From Xenophilus arseniciresistens (lineage in GTDB: Bacteria > Pseudomonadota > Gammaproteobacteria > Burkholderiales > Burkholderiaceae_C), in assembly GCF_028023875.1 (NCBI RefSeq), contig NZ_JAQIPB010000007.1, forward strand, positions 124,001 to 188,000: a DNA stretch of 64,000 nt, in the 5' to 3' direction. The notes beneath the pieces are model-generated. The model did no database searches. It was not told the DNA's origin and saw only the letters and a program-made list of their open reading frames with translations. This document shows positions 36,834 to 45,901 of this stretch, piece after piece. Position 1 is the stretch's first letter; each line of letters begins with the position of its first letter. The translations under genes were made by a program, and so were the position numbers.

Positions 36834-37640
36834 TCAGAGCCAGAAGACCACGCGCCGGCGGTAGCGCTTGAACAGAAGGGACGCGAGCACCACGTTGGCC
36901 GCCGTCCAGCCCAGCATGCCCAGCCAGCTGTGCGCGTGGGCCACGCCGCCCATCAGCGGCGTGCGCAGCAGGTCCAGCATCTGCGCCAGCGGGTTCCAGA
37001 GCATGTAGCTGGCCCGGCCCGGCAGGCTTTCGGGCATCCAGAACACGGGTGTCAGGAACATCAGCATCTGCATGACGCTGGTGACGATCTGCGCGATGTC
37101 GCGAAAGCGCGTGCACAGGATGCCCAGCGCGATGCCCGCGCAATGGGCGTTGATGATCAGCAGCACGAAGGCCGGGATGACCAGCAGCGCCTGCCAGCCC
37201 AGCGAGATGCCCGTGTACCAGGCCACCGGCACGAAGATGATGATGTGGTGGCACCACTGCATGAAGGTGCGCGCCAGCGTGCGCCAGACGAAGAGGCTGA
37301 TCGGGAAGTAGCCCTGCTTGAGGTACTGCGCCGCGTTGTTGAAGGCCTCGTTCGAGTCGATCACCGTGACCGAGAAGAAGGTCCAGAAGATGATGCCCAG
37401 CGCCAGATGGGGGAAGAACTTGCTCAGCTCGGTGCCGAAGAGCGAGGCGTACAGCGGCCCCATGCCGCCGATCATCGCGCCCATGCTCAGCGTGAGCCAC
37501 AGCGGCCCGAGCGTGGAGCGCCGATAGCGCAGCACGATGTCGAACCAGGCCATGGTCCACCAGATGTCGATGCGGCGGGTGCCCTCCCACCAGTCCTTCC
37601 AAGCGTTGCGCTGCAGGTTGGATTGGATGGCTTGGGTCAT
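36834..37640 (-). CDS. polysaccharide ABC exporter, permease (Wzm/KpsM type)
   Basis: A 268-aa ABC-2 type permease with six predicted helices. WWEGTRRIDIWWTMAWFDIVLRYRRSTLGPLWLTLSMG is the amphipathic N-terminal interface region typical of Wzm/RfbA/KpsM permeases (given here as its key words WTMAWFDIVLRYR and TLGPLW). The pattern SVTVIDSNEAFNNAAQYL follows. I use ATG 37640; a GTG at 37664 would add eight residues. It is the first gene of the exporter pair, divergent from the acyltransferase gene across 155 nt. Confidence 0.9.
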   Translation of the reverse strand: MTQAIQSNLQRNAWKDWWEGTRRIDIWWTMAWFDIVLRYRRSTLGPLWLTLSMGAMIGGMGPLYASLFGTELSKFFPHLALGIIFWTFFSVTVIDSNEAFNNAAQYLKQGYFPISLFVWRTLARTFMQWCHHIIIFVPVAWYTGISLGWQALLVIPAFVLLIINAHCAGIALGILCTRFRDIAQIVTSVMQMLMFLTPVFWMPESLPGRASYMLWNPLAQMLDLLRTPLMGGVAHAHSWLGMLGWTAANVVLASLLFKRYRRRVVFWL

Positions 37641-37795
37641 GGGGCGGGGGCTGGGGCGAAACACGAAATTCTATCGCCCGGGTTTTTCACCCCATGTATC
37701 GGCCCGGGCGCACGGGCCGGGCCCCGCGCAGGCCCATGGATAATCCGTGCGCCCCGAGTCCCCTGAACGCCGCTTGCGGCTTCCCTCTCGCCTGC

Positions 37796-39835
37796 ATGCC
37801 CGTTTCCCCCGCGACCCCCGCCCCGCTGGCGCACCCCGTCTACCGGCCCGACATCGACGGCCTGCGCGCGATTGCCGTCCTGGCCGTGGTGCTGTATCAC
37901 GCATCGCCGCGCTGGCTGCAGGGCGGCTTCGCAGGGGTGGACATCTTCTTTGTCATCTCGGGCTACCTGATCTCCACCATCATCTTCGGCAGCCTGGCGG
38001 GCAAGGGCTTCGGCTACGGCGAGTTCTATGCGCGGCGCATCCGGCGGCTCTTTCCGTCGCTGCTGGCGGTGCTGGCCTGCACGCTGGCCTTCGGCTGGTT
38101 CGTGCTGCTGACCGACGAGTTCCGCCAGCTCGGCCGCCATGTGCTGGCCAGTGCGGCCTTCGTGCAGAACCTGGCGCTGTGGGCCGAGTCGGGCTACTTC
38201 GACACCGTGGCCGAGAGTAAGCCGCTGCTGCACCTGTGGTCGCTGGCGGTGGAAGAGCAGTTCTACATCGTCTGGCCCGTGCTGCTGGGCCTGGTGTGGT
38301 GGGCGCGTCGACGCATGCTGCCCTGGATGCTGGGCGCGGCGCTGCTGTCCTTCGCGCTGAGCCTGGTGCTGGTGTTCCGCGCGGCCGATGCCGCCTTCTA
38401 CATGCCGCTGGCGCGCCTGTGGGAGCTGGCCGCGGGCGGCGTGCTGGCCTGGCTGGGCCTGCGCCGGCAGGCGCACCACACCACGCGCAGCGGCCAGTGG
38501 ATGAGCGTGACGGGGCTGCTGCTGATCGTGGCGGGCCTGGCCTTCATCGACCGCCACAAGTACTTCCCGGGCTTCTGGGCGCTGCTGCCCGTGCTGGGCA
38601 CCTGCCTGTGCATCGCGGCCGGGCCCAGCGCCTGGCTCAACCGGCATCTGCTGGGCGCGCGCCCCATGGTGTGGGTGGGGCTGATCAGCTACCCGCTGTA
38701 CCTGTGGCACTGGCCGCTGCTGGCCTATGCGCGCGTGCTGGAAGAGGGCGTGGACCCGCCGCGCGCCGTGCGCTTCGGGGCCGTGGGCGTGTCGGTGCTG
38801 CTGGCCTGGCTGAGCTACCGCTTTCTTGAAAAGCCGCTGCGCCACCGCCGCGGCTGGCCCGTGGTGGCCGGCCTGGCCGGCGCCATGGGCGTGCTGGCAC
38901 TGCTGGGCGCGCTGATCTGGGCCCAGAAGCTGCCCTCGCGCATCGACGACGCAGGCGTGCAGCGCCTGGTGGCGGCGGGCAGCGACTGGACCTTCCCCGA
39001 CGGCATGCGCCCGCTGGAATTCAACGGCCAGGTCTTCCAGACCGTGGGCGAGGGCGCGCAGACGGTGCTGCTGATGGGCGACAGCCATGTGGAGCAGCAA
39101 GCACCACGCGCGACCGAACTGGCGCGCGTGCAGGGCGATCGGCTGAACCGGCTGGTGTTTGCCACGCGCGGCGCCTGCCCGCCCATCCCCAACCTGAACG
39201 AAGACCGCGACCCGGCCTGCGGCGAACGCATGAACGTCGCGCTGCGCTTTGCGCTCACGCCCGAGGTGAACACGGTGGTGGTGGGCGGCTGCTGGTCCTG
39301 TTACTTCGACATCGGCGATGTGGCCAACGTGCCCGGCGTCAATTCGTCGCCGGCCCCCGACCGCTACTACTACCTCGAGAACGGCCAGCGCCACTACCTG
39401 CGCGGCGGCGATGGCGTGCAGAAGTCGCTCGATGCGCTGGCCGTGCTGCTGCGCACCCTGAAGGCCGCGGGCAAGACGACCTACCTGCTGCTGAACATGC
39501 CGGTGGGCGACCCCTTCGCGCCGCGCACCCGCCTGGTGGGCGAGCGCTGGGGCCAGATGAGCGCGCAGCCGGTCTCCACCCACGCGCCGCTGCCGGCCTC
39601 GCAAGAGGCCCTGCATGCGCGCCTCGCGCGCATCGCGCAGGACAGTGGCGCGCAGATCATCGACCCGCTGCCTGCGCTGTGCACGCCCGAAGGTCAGTGC
39701 CTGCGCGCAGGCGCCGATGGCACGCCGATCTACAAGGACACCAGCCATCTGCGCGCCAGCTACGTGCGCGAGGCCGCCGTCTACATGGACGCCGTGCTGC
39801 TGAGCCCGCCGGCCGGCGCTACGGCTCCCAGATAA
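37796..39835 (+). CDS. OafA/YrhL-type acyltransferase with C-terminal SGNH domain
   Basis: A 679-aa inner-membrane O-acyltransferase. The N-terminal acyltransferase-3 domain (about ten helices) begins YRPDIDGLRAIAVLAVVLYH, where the R/H pair is catalytic, and includes GGFAGVDIFFVISGYLI and LHLWSLAVEEQFYIVWP. After residue ~370 comes a periplasmic SGNH-like domain (VLLMGDSHVEQQ, with D-S-H; DTSHLRASYV with the D-x-x-H of the triad). Such proteins acetylate O-antigen or other envelope sugars. ATG 37736 is an alternative start. It is followed 26 nt later by a GT2 gene. Confidence 0.92.
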   Translation: MPVSPATPAPLAHPVYRPDIDGLRAIAVLAVVLYHASPRWLQGGFAGVDIFFVISGYLISTIIFGSLAGKGFGYGEFYARRIRRLFPSLLAVLACTLAFGWFVLLTDEFRQLGRHVLASAAFVQNLALWAESGYFDTVAESKPLLHLWSLAVEEQFYIVWPVLLGLVWWARRRMLPWMLGAALLSFALSLVLVFRAADAAFYMPLARLWELAAGGVLAWLGLRRQAHHTTRSGQWMSVTGLLLIVAGLAFIDRHKYFPGFWALLPVLGTCLCIAAGPSAWLNRHLLGARPMVWVGLISYPLYLWHWPLLAYARVLEEGVDPPRAVRFGAVGVSVLLAWLSYRFLEKPLRHRRGWPVVAGLAGAMGVLALLGALIWAQKLPSRIDDAGVQRLVAAGSDWTFPDGMRPLEFNGQVFQTVGEGAQTVLLMGDSHVEQQAPRATELARVQGDRLNRLVFATRGACPPIPNLNEDRDPACGERMNVALRFALTPEVNTVVVGGCWSCYFDIGDVANVPGVNSSPAPDRYYYLENGQRHYLRGGDGVQKSLDALAVLLRTLKAAGKTTYLLLNMPVGDPFAPRTRLVGERWGQMSAQPVSTHAPLPASQEALHARLARIAQDSGAQIIDPLPALCTPEGQCLRAGADGTPIYKDTSHLRASYVREAAVYMDAVLLSPPAGATAPR

Positions 39836-39860
39836 GAGAAAGAAAAAGACAAGCACCACC

Positions 39861-41705
39861 ATGTCGGTCCTCCGCAAACTCCTGACCCATGGCCCCGGCC
39901 TCATCAAGCGACTGCCGCAGGCCTGGCGCGTCTACCGGCGTGCCGGCTGGCGCGGCGTGGACTGGGAGATGCGCCGCCGCACGCGGCCGCAGAACGACTA
40001 CGGCCGCTGGGTGCAGACCTACGACATGCTGGATGACGCGGCCTGCCAGCGCATCCGGGCGCAGGTCGATGCGATGGTGGCGCCGCCGCGCATCTCGGTG
40101 CTCATGCCCTGCTACAACCCCGATCCGCGCTGGCTGCGCGCGGCCGTGGCCTCGGTGCAGGCGCAGCTCTATCCGCACTGGGAGCTGTGCATCGCCGACG
40201 ACGCATCGCCCGATCCGGCCGTGCGCGAAGCCCTGCAGCAGATGGCGGCGGCCGATGCGCGCATCCGCCTGGTGCTGCGCGAGCGCAACGGCCATATCTC
40301 CGAGGCCTCCAACAGCGCGCTCGATGCCGTCACCGCGCCCTGGATCGCGCTGATGGACCATGACGACCTTCTGCCGGCCGATGCGCTGTTCGAGGTTGCG
40401 CGCTGCATCGAGGCCCATCCGCAGGCGCGGCTGATCTATTCAGACGAGGACAAGGTCGACGACGCGGGTGTGCGCTCCGACCCCTACTTCAAGCCCGACT
40501 GGAACCCCGACCTCTTTCGCTCGCACAACATGTTCAGCCACCTCGGGGTGTTGCACACGGGCCTGGTGCGCGAGGTGGGCGGCTTTCGCAAGGGCCTCGA
40601 AGGCTCGCAGGACTGGGACCTGGTGCTGCGCTGTGTCGAGCGCGTCGAGCCGGCGCAGATCGTGCACATCCCGCGCGTGCTCTATCACTGGCGCATCCAC
40701 GCGCAAAGCACGGCCAGCTCGATGGATGCCAAGCCCTATGCCGTGGTCGCGGGTGAGCGTGCGTTGAACGAACACCTGGCGCGCACCGGCGTGCGTGGCC
40801 AGGCCGAGCACGTGGGCATCGGCTACCGCGTGCGCTATGCGCTGCCCGATGTGCCGCCCAAGGTCTCGATCATCATTCCCACGCGCAATGCGCAGGCGCT
40901 GGTGCGCCAGTGCATCCATTCCATCGAGCGCCGCAGCAGCTACCCCGACTGGGAGATCCTGCTGGTGGACAACGGCTCCGACGATCCGGCCGCCGTGGCC
41001 AGCTTCGCGCAGCTGGCGCAGAACAACCCGCGCATCCGCGTGCTGCGCGACGACCGGCCCTTCAACTACTCGGCACTCAACAACGCCGCCGCGGCCCAGG
41101 CTCAAGGCCAGGTGCTGGCATTGGTCAACAACGACATCGAGGTGCTCTCCAGCGACTGGCTCGAGGAGATGGTCAGCCTGGCGCTGCAGCCGGGCGTGGG
41201 CGCCGTGGGCGCGCGGCTGTGGTTCCCCAATCGGACGCTGCAGCATGCCGGCGTGCTGCTGGGGCCGGGCGGGCTGGCGGCCCATGCCAACAGGGGCCTG
41301 CCGCGCGGCCTCAACGGCTACGCGGGGCGTGCGGCGCTGCTGCAGGGCTTCTCGGCCGTCACGGCCGCCTGCCTGGTGGTGCGCAAGGCCCTCTACGACC
41401 AGGTGGGCGGCCTGGACGAGGACGTGTTCGCCGTGGCCTACAACGACGTGGATTTCTGCCTGCGCCTGCGCGAGGCCGGCTACCGCAACATCTGGACGCC
41501 CTACGCCGAGCTGATCCACCACGAATCGGCCACGCGTGGCACCGACGTGAAGGCGCAGCCCAGCGAGCGCTTCGAACGCGAGCGCACCGCCATGTTCGCG
41601 CGCTGGCAGAGCCTGATCGACCACGACCCGGCCTACAACCCCAATCTGCGGCTGGACGCCGAGGACATGGGCCTGGCCTGGCCGCCGCGGCGCCCGGCAC
41701 CGTGA
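39861..41705 (+). CDS. glycosyltransferase with two GT2 domains
   Basis: A 614-aa cytoplasmic enzyme with two tandem GT-A domains. The first (ISVLMPCYNPDPRWL, IADDASPD, LMDHDDLLPADAL, YSDEDKVDD) covers about residues 70-300. The second (VSIIIPTRNAQALVRQC, LVDNGSDD, ALVNNDIEVLSSDW, AYNDVDFCLRLREAG) covers about 335-590. Such two-domain GT2 proteins are typical of rhamnan or O-antigen chain assembly, each domain making one linkage. The stop overlaps the next GT2 gene (GTGA). Confidence 0.93.
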   Translation: MSVLRKLLTHGPGLIKRLPQAWRVYRRAGWRGVDWEMRRRTRPQNDYGRWVQTYDMLDDAACQRIRAQVDAMVAPPRISVLMPCYNPDPRWLRAAVASVQAQLYPHWELCIADDASPDPAVREALQQMAAADARIRLVLRERNGHISEASNSALDAVTAPWIALMDHDDLLPADALFEVARCIEAHPQARLIYSDEDKVDDAGVRSDPYFKPDWNPDLFRSHNMFSHLGVLHTGLVREVGGFRKGLEGSQDWDLVLRCVERVEPAQIVHIPRVLYHWRIHAQSTASSMDAKPYAVVAGERALNEHLARTGVRGQAEHVGIGYRVRYALPDVPPKVSIIIPTRNAQALVRQCIHSIERRSSYPDWEILLVDNGSDDPAAVASFAQLAQNNPRIRVLRDDRPFNYSALNNAAAAQAQGQVLALVNNDIEVLSSDWLEEMVSLALQPGVGAVGARLWFPNRTLQHAGVLLGPGGLAAHANRGLPRGLNGYAGRAALLQGFSAVTAACLVVRKALYDQVGGLDEDVFAVAYNDVDFCLRLREAGYRNIWTPYAELIHHESATRGTDVKAQPSERFERERTAMFARWQSLIDHDPAYNPNLRLDAEDMGLAWPPRRPAP

Positions 41706-42709
41706 CGCCGGCGAACCCGCAGGCCGCGCAGCCCACCGTGTCGGTGGCGCTGTGTACCCACAACGGCGCGCGCTACCTGGCCGAGCAGGTGCGCAGCATC
41801 TGCGCCCAGGCCGACTGCCTGCCCATGGAGATCGTGCTCTCGGACGATGCCTCGCGCGACGAGGGTGTGGCCGTGGTGCGCCAGACGCTGGCCGCCGCGG
41901 GCCTGGACGGGCGCATCGCGCTGACGGTGTTCGAGAACCGCCCTGCGCTGGGCGTGGTGCGCAACTTCGAGCAGGCCGTGCGCGCTTGCCGCGGCGAGCT
42001 GATCGCGCTGTGCGACCAGGACGACGTGTGGCACCCCGGCCGGCTGGCGCGCATGGCGGCCGAGTTTGCGGCCCGGCCCGACCTGCTGCTGCTGCATTCC
42101 GACGCCCGGCTGGTCGACGGCCAGCTGCAGCCGCTGGGCCAGAGCCTGTTCGAGGGGCTGGAGGCGCGGCGCGACGAAATCGAGGCCATCCAGCGCGGCG
42201 AGGCGCTGGCGGTGCTGATGCACCGCAACCTCGTGACCGGCGCCACCACCGTGTTCAGGCGGGCGCTGCTCGAAGTGGCGCTGCCCTTTCCGCGCGAATG
42301 GGTGCACGACGAATGGCTGGCCGCGCTGGCCGCCGCCACGGGCCGCGTGGACGTGATCGATGCCGCGCTGATCGACTACCGCCAGCACGGGGCCAACCAG
42401 ATCGGCGCCCGCCGCATGACCCTGGCCGAGAAGGTGCGCAAGGCCCTCGCGCCGCGTGGCGACAAATATGCCCGACGCGTGGTGCGCATGCAGCTGCTGC
42501 AGCAGCGCCTGCAGGCGCTGGGCAATGCGGTGCCCGACGCGGCGCGCGCATTGGTCGCGGGCAAGCTGGTGCATCTGCGCTTTAGGGCCGGCTTGCCGGC
42601 CCCGCGCCTGCTGCGCGCCTGGCCCGTGCTGCGCCATGCCACGCAAGGCCACTACGCGCGCTACGACCGCGGCTGGCAGGCCATCGTGCAGGACCTGTTC
42701 GAGGGGTGA
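41702..42709 (+). CDS. GT2 family glycosyltransferase
   Basis: A 335-aa enzyme. The GT-A domain starts VSVALCTHNGARYLAEQVRS, with LSDDASRDEG and the metal-binding LCDQDDVWHPGRL, the pattern of rhamnosyltransferase-like GT2 proteins. The C-terminus (YDRGWQAIVQDLFEG) is basic and may lie on the membrane. GTG 41702 overlaps the stop of the preceding GT2 gene by 4 nt. It probably adds one specific residue (rhamnose is the obvious donor sugar in this locus). Confidence 0.9.
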   Translation: MTPANPQAAQPTVSVALCTHNGARYLAEQVRSICAQADCLPMEIVLSDDASRDEGVAVVRQTLAAAGLDGRIALTVFENRPALGVVRNFEQAVRACRGELIALCDQDDVWHPGRLARMAAEFAARPDLLLLHSDARLVDGQLQPLGQSLFEGLEARRDEIEAIQRGEALAVLMHRNLVTGATTVFRRALLEVALPFPREWVHDEWLAALAAATGRVDVIDAALIDYRQHGANQIGARRMTLAEKVRKALAPRGDKYARRVVRMQLLQQRLQALGNAVPDAARALVAGKLVHLRFRAGLPAPRLLRAWPVLRHATQGHYARYDRGWQAIVQDLFEG

Positions 42710-42713
42710 GCGC

Positions 42714-43481
42714 TCAGCGCTCGCGCCCCAGCAGCGCGCGGTAGCGCCAGAAGGCCGATGACAGCCACACGCGCGCCAGGCTGCCGATGTGCCAGCGCAG
42801 GTGTTTGGCGCTGCGGTGGCTGGCACGCTGCGCCTCGTGGCGCGCCTGCAGGTCTTCGGCGATGCGAATCTGCCAGCCGGCCAGGCGCAGGCGGGCACAG
42901 ATGTCGAAGTCTTCGCCGTACATGAAGAAGCGCTCGTCGAAGCCGCCGATGGCGCCGTAGGCCTGGCTGCGGTAGAGCATGAACAGACCCGGGAGCCAGT
43001 CGGGCTTTGCAGGCGCGGCATGGCCGGGCTTGTTGCGCGTGAGGATCTCGCGCGGCGTGATCAGGCGCCGGTGCGCCTCGGGCCCGGCCTTGCCGGGCTC
43101 CAGGATGCGCGGGGCCAGCAGGCCGTCGCGCGGCTGCGCCTGGGCCAGCAGCGGCGTGAGCACGTCCGCATCGAAGCGCATGTCCGGGTTCAGCACCAGA
43201 AACCAGTCGCTCGCGCCGAGCGCGGCGTCCTGCGCGAAGGCGGCGTTGTGGTTGGCGCCAAAGCCCTTGGGCCGGGCGTTGTCCAGGCGCACCAGCGCGA
43301 AGGGCCAGTGGCGGCCGGCCAGCAGATCGGGCTCGGGGATGTTCAGCGTCAGCACCACACGCGCCAGCACGTCGGCGCAGTGCAGCGCCAGTTGCTCCAG
43401 CAGCGGCAGGATCAGCGCCAACTGCCCATGGCTCACGATGGAGACGGTGATAAGCGGGCGGGGTGCGGATGGAGCAGGCAT
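42714..43481 (-). CDS. GT2 family glycosyltransferase (rhamnosyltransferase-like)
   Basis: A 255-aa short GT2 enzyme: ITVSIVSHGQLALILPLL at the N-terminus, GANHNAAFAQ, WFLVLNPDMRFDAD (metal motif) and FMYGEDFDICARLRLAGW. The NPD and EDxDxCxR motifs are typical of dTDP-rhamnosyltransferases such as WbbL. It is encoded on the minus strand between two plus-strand genes and converges tail to tail with the preceding GT2 gene (4-nt gap), so it needs its own promoter within the start of the WecA-like gene region. Predicted to add an L-rhamnose, possibly as the adaptor on the lipid primer. Confidence 0.88.
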   Translation of the reverse strand: MPAPSAPRPLITVSIVSHGQLALILPLLEQLALHCADVLARVVLTLNIPEPDLLAGRHWPFALVRLDNARPKGFGANHNAAFAQDAALGASDWFLVLNPDMRFDADVLTPLLAQAQPRDGLLAPRILEPGKAGPEAHRRLITPREILTRNKPGHAAPAKPDWLPGLFMLYRSQAYGAIGGFDERFFMYGEDFDICARLRLAGWQIRIAEDLQARHEAQRASHRSAKHLRWHIGSLARVWLSSAFWRYRALLGRER

Positions 43482-43507
43482 GGTCTAATTTCGGTCGGGA
43501 ATTCTAG

Positions 43508-44644
43508 GTGGCTGCCACGCACCGGCCCTGGCGCCCCGCCCTCCTCATGATCGCCCTCATCGTCATCAGCTTCCTTGCCTCGGCCATCGCCGTGCTGTAC
43601 TTCATGCGGCGCGCGCGCCGGCATGCGCGCCGCTACGGCCTGGACATGCCGCAGCGCTTCCACGCCGGCCATGTGCCCCGCCTGGGCGGCGCCGGCATCC
43701 TGCTGGGGACGGGCATCGGCTGGCTTGCCGCCGGCATCACGGGCAACGACCCTTTCAACGTGCAGTGGCCGGTCACCAGCGCGCTCTTGCTGCTGGCCTG
43801 CATCCTGCCGGCCGTGCTCGGCGGCGTGTCCGAAGACGTGACGCAGAAGGTGCCCGTGCGCGTGCGCCTGGGCCTGACCACGGCCTCGGCGGTGCTGCTG
43901 TGCTGGCTGCTGGAGCTGGGCGTGGACCGGCTGGGCTACTACCCGGTGGACCGCTGGCTGCAGGCCACGCCGCTGGTGGCGGCCTTCATCGCCGTGCTGG
44001 CCCTCAGCGGCCTGCCCCATGCCTTCAACCTCATCGACGGCTACAACGGCCTGGCCGGCACGGTGGCTGTGCAGGTCTGCCTGGCCATCACCCATGTGGC
44101 GCTGCAACTGGGCGACCGCCAGCTCGCGGCCATGGTGGTCTGCCTGATGGGCGCCACCGTGGGCTTCCTGCTGTGGAACTACCCGCGCGGCAAGATCTTC
44201 GCGGGCGACGGCGGCGCCTACATCTGGGGCATGGTCATCGCGGTGGCCTGCGTGCAACTGGTGCAGCGGCACCCGCTGGTCTCGCCCTGGTTCCCGATGC
44301 TGCTGCTCATCTACCCGGTGTGCGAAACGCTGTTCTCCATCTACCGCAAGGCCGCCCGCGGACAGTCGCCCGGCACGGCCGATGCGCTGCACCTGCACCA
44401 GCTCATCTTCCGGCGCATCGTGCGCCCGGCCGTGGAAGACAGCGAGGCGCGGCAACTGCTGTCTCGCAACAACCGCACCTCGCCCTACCTGTGGATGTTC
44501 GCGGCCCTGTCCATCGTGCCGGCCGTGCTGTTCTGGAACCGCACGCTGATCCTGGCGCTGTTCTGCCTGCTCTTCGTGGTGACCTATGTGAGTGCGTACC
44601 TGATGATCGTGCGCTTCAAGGTGCCGCGCTGGGTCAGGGACTGA
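43508..44644 (+). CDS. undecaprenyl-phosphate glycosyl-1-phosphate transferase, WecA/WbpL-like (MraY family)
   Basis: A 378-aa polytopic enzyme with about ten helices. [15 protein letters not shown] carries the catalytic Asp region, [13 protein letters not shown] the metal-binding GD, and [12 protein letters not shown] the sugar-specificity His motif of the WecA/WbpL group. It starts the glycan by transferring a GlcNAc-, GalNAc- or related 1-phosphate to undecaprenyl phosphate at the cytoplasmic face. The start is GTG 43508 (ATG 43547 is an alternative). Being last in the locus, it supplies the primer for the rhamnose/heptose glycan. UDP-GlcNAc from GlmU is a likely donor. Confidence 0.93.
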   Translation: MAATHRPWRPALLMIALIVISFLASAIAVLYFMRRARRHARRYGLDMPQRFHAGHVPRLGGAGILLGTGIGWLAAGITGNDPFNVQWPVTSALLLLACILPAVLGGVSEDVTQKVPVRVRLGLTTASAVLLCWLLELGVDRLGYYPVDRWLQATPLVAAFIAVLALSGLPHAFNLIDGYNGLAGTVAVQVCLAITHVALQLGDRQLAAMVVCLMGATVGFLLWNYPRGKIFAGDGGAYIWGMVIAVACVQLVQRHPLVSPWFPMLLLIYPVCETLFSIYRKAARGQSPGTADALHLHQLIFRRIVRPAVEDSEARQLLSRNNRTSPYLWMFAALSIVPAVLFWNRTLILALFCLLFVVTYVSAYLMIVRFKVPRWVRD

Positions 44645-44765
44645 AATCAACCCCCAGGCCGAAGGACCGGAATCAACCCCCAGGCCGCTTCGCGGCTCCC
44701 CCTTCTGGTTCCCGAAGGGGGCGCACCCGGTGGCCGGGCGAAGCCCGTTCCACGGGTGCCCTGAA
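44645..44765. repeat. GC-rich intergenic repeat block with direct repeats and hairpins
   Basis: A perfect 17-nt direct repeat (44645-44661 and 44671-44687, beginning AATCAACCCCC) is followed by GCCGC-TTC-GCGGC, then CCCCCTTC (44698-44705) with GAAGGGGG (44714-44721), then nested CGGGC-GAA-GCCCG. This style of hairpin cluster, with CCCCCAGGCCGCTTCGCGGC-like text, is common between genes in Comamonadaceae. It separates the polysaccharide locus from argB. Confidence 0.65.
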
Positions 44766-44804
44766 ACAATCCAACCCGCTCATCCCCTCAACCACGAGCC
44801 TCGC

Positions 44805-45698
44805 ATGACCGACCCCGTCCTGAACATCCCTCCGCGCGACAAGGCCGAGATCCTGGCCCAGGCGCTGCCCTACATCCGCAAGTTCCATGGCAAGACCATG
44901 GTCATCAAGTACGGCGGCAATGCGATGACCGACCCGGCCCTGCAGCAGGACTTCGCCGAAGACGTGGTGCTGCTCAAGCTGGTGGGCATCAACCCCGTGG
45001 TGGTGCATGGCGGGGGCCCGCAGATCGAGACCGCGCTCAAGCGCCTGGGCAAGACCGGCACCTTCATCCAGGGCATGCGCGTGACCGACGCCGAAACCAT
45101 GGAAGTGGTGGAGTGGGTGCTGGCCGGCGAGGTGCAGCAGGACATCGTGGGCCTGATCAACCAGGCCGGCGGCAAGGCCGTGGGGCTGACGGGCCGCGAC
45201 GGCGGGCTGATCCGCGCGCGCAAGCTGCGCATGATGGATCAGGCCGATCCGAGCAAGGAGCACGACGTCGGCCAGGTCGGCGACATCGACAGCATCGACC
45301 CCTCGGTGGTCAAGGCGCTGCAGGACGACCAGTTCATCCCCGTGGTCAGCCCCATCGGCTTCGGCGAGCAGAACGAGAGCTACAACATCAACGCCGACGT
45401 GGTGGCGGCCAAGCTGGCGACCGTGCTGCAGGCCGAGAAGCTGCTGATGCTGACCAACATCCCGGGCGTGCTCGACAAGGACAAGAACCTGCTGACCGAG
45501 CTGACGATGAAGGAGATCGACGCCCTGATCGCCGACGGCACCATCTCGGGCGGCATGATCCCCAAGATCGCCGGCGCCATCGACGCGGCCAAGAGCGGCG
45601 TCAACGCGGTCCACATCATCGATGGCCGCGTGCCGCACGCCATGCTGCTGGAAATCCTCAGCGACCAGGCCTACGGCACCATGATCCGGGCGCGCTGA
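44805..45698 (+). CDS. argB: acetylglutamate kinase
   Basis: Second step of arginine synthesis: ATP-dependent phosphorylation of N-acetylglutamate. The 297-aa amino-acid kinase has [34 protein letters not shown] and the C-terminal [17 protein letters not shown], all typical. The start is ATG 44805 ([17 protein letters not shown]). It is followed by slmA, as in many Burkholderiales, but separated by 203 nt with a separate operator-like repeat. Confidence 0.97.
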   Translation: MTDPVLNIPPRDKAEILAQALPYIRKFHGKTMVIKYGGNAMTDPALQQDFAEDVVLLKLVGINPVVVHGGGPQIETALKRLGKTGTFIQGMRVTDAETMEVVEWVLAGEVQQDIVGLINQAGGKAVGLTGRDGGLIRARKLRMMDQADPSKEHDVGQVGDIDSIDPSVVKALQDDQFIPVVSPIGFGEQNESYNINADVVAAKLATVLQAEKLLMLTNIPGVLDKDKNLLTELTMKEIDALIADGTISGGMIPKIAGAIDAAKSGVNAVHIIDGRVPHAMLLEILSDQAYGTMIRAR

Positions 45699-45779
45699 GC
45701 CCCCTTGGGCGCGCGCGGGCCGGCGCTTCCGGCCCGCAGGCGGCCAGGGCAGCGAGCAGGGGAATGCGCCGCCATACCA

Positions 45780-45805
45780 AATTTCGTGAAATAGTTCACG
45801 AAATT
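45780..45805. promoter_or_regulatory. perfect 11-bp inverted repeat upstream of slmA
   Basis: AATTTCGTGAA (45780-45790) and TTCACGAAATT (45795-45805) are exact complements with an ATAG spacer, flanked by a CATACCA direct repeat (45773-45779 and 45809-45815). It lies 97 nt before the slmA start in an otherwise GC-rich context. It looks like a dimeric TetR-type operator and contains GTGA...TCAC half-sites like the E. coli SlmA site, but with a 6-nt instead of a 4-nt gap. Confidence 0.6.
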
Positions 45806-45901
45806 CTGCATACCAGGGCGCTGAATTCAGGGGGTGTCGCGAATTTTGCAACGTTGGCGCCCACTCACCGTGCAGCCCGTGACAGAATCATTTTTTTACA
45901 A

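Noticed and set aside
37637-39907. A 756-codon open frame on the minus strand
   Set aside because: Antisense to the OafA-type acyltransferase gene, rich in Gln, His, Arg and Ala as expected for a shadow frame; no motif.
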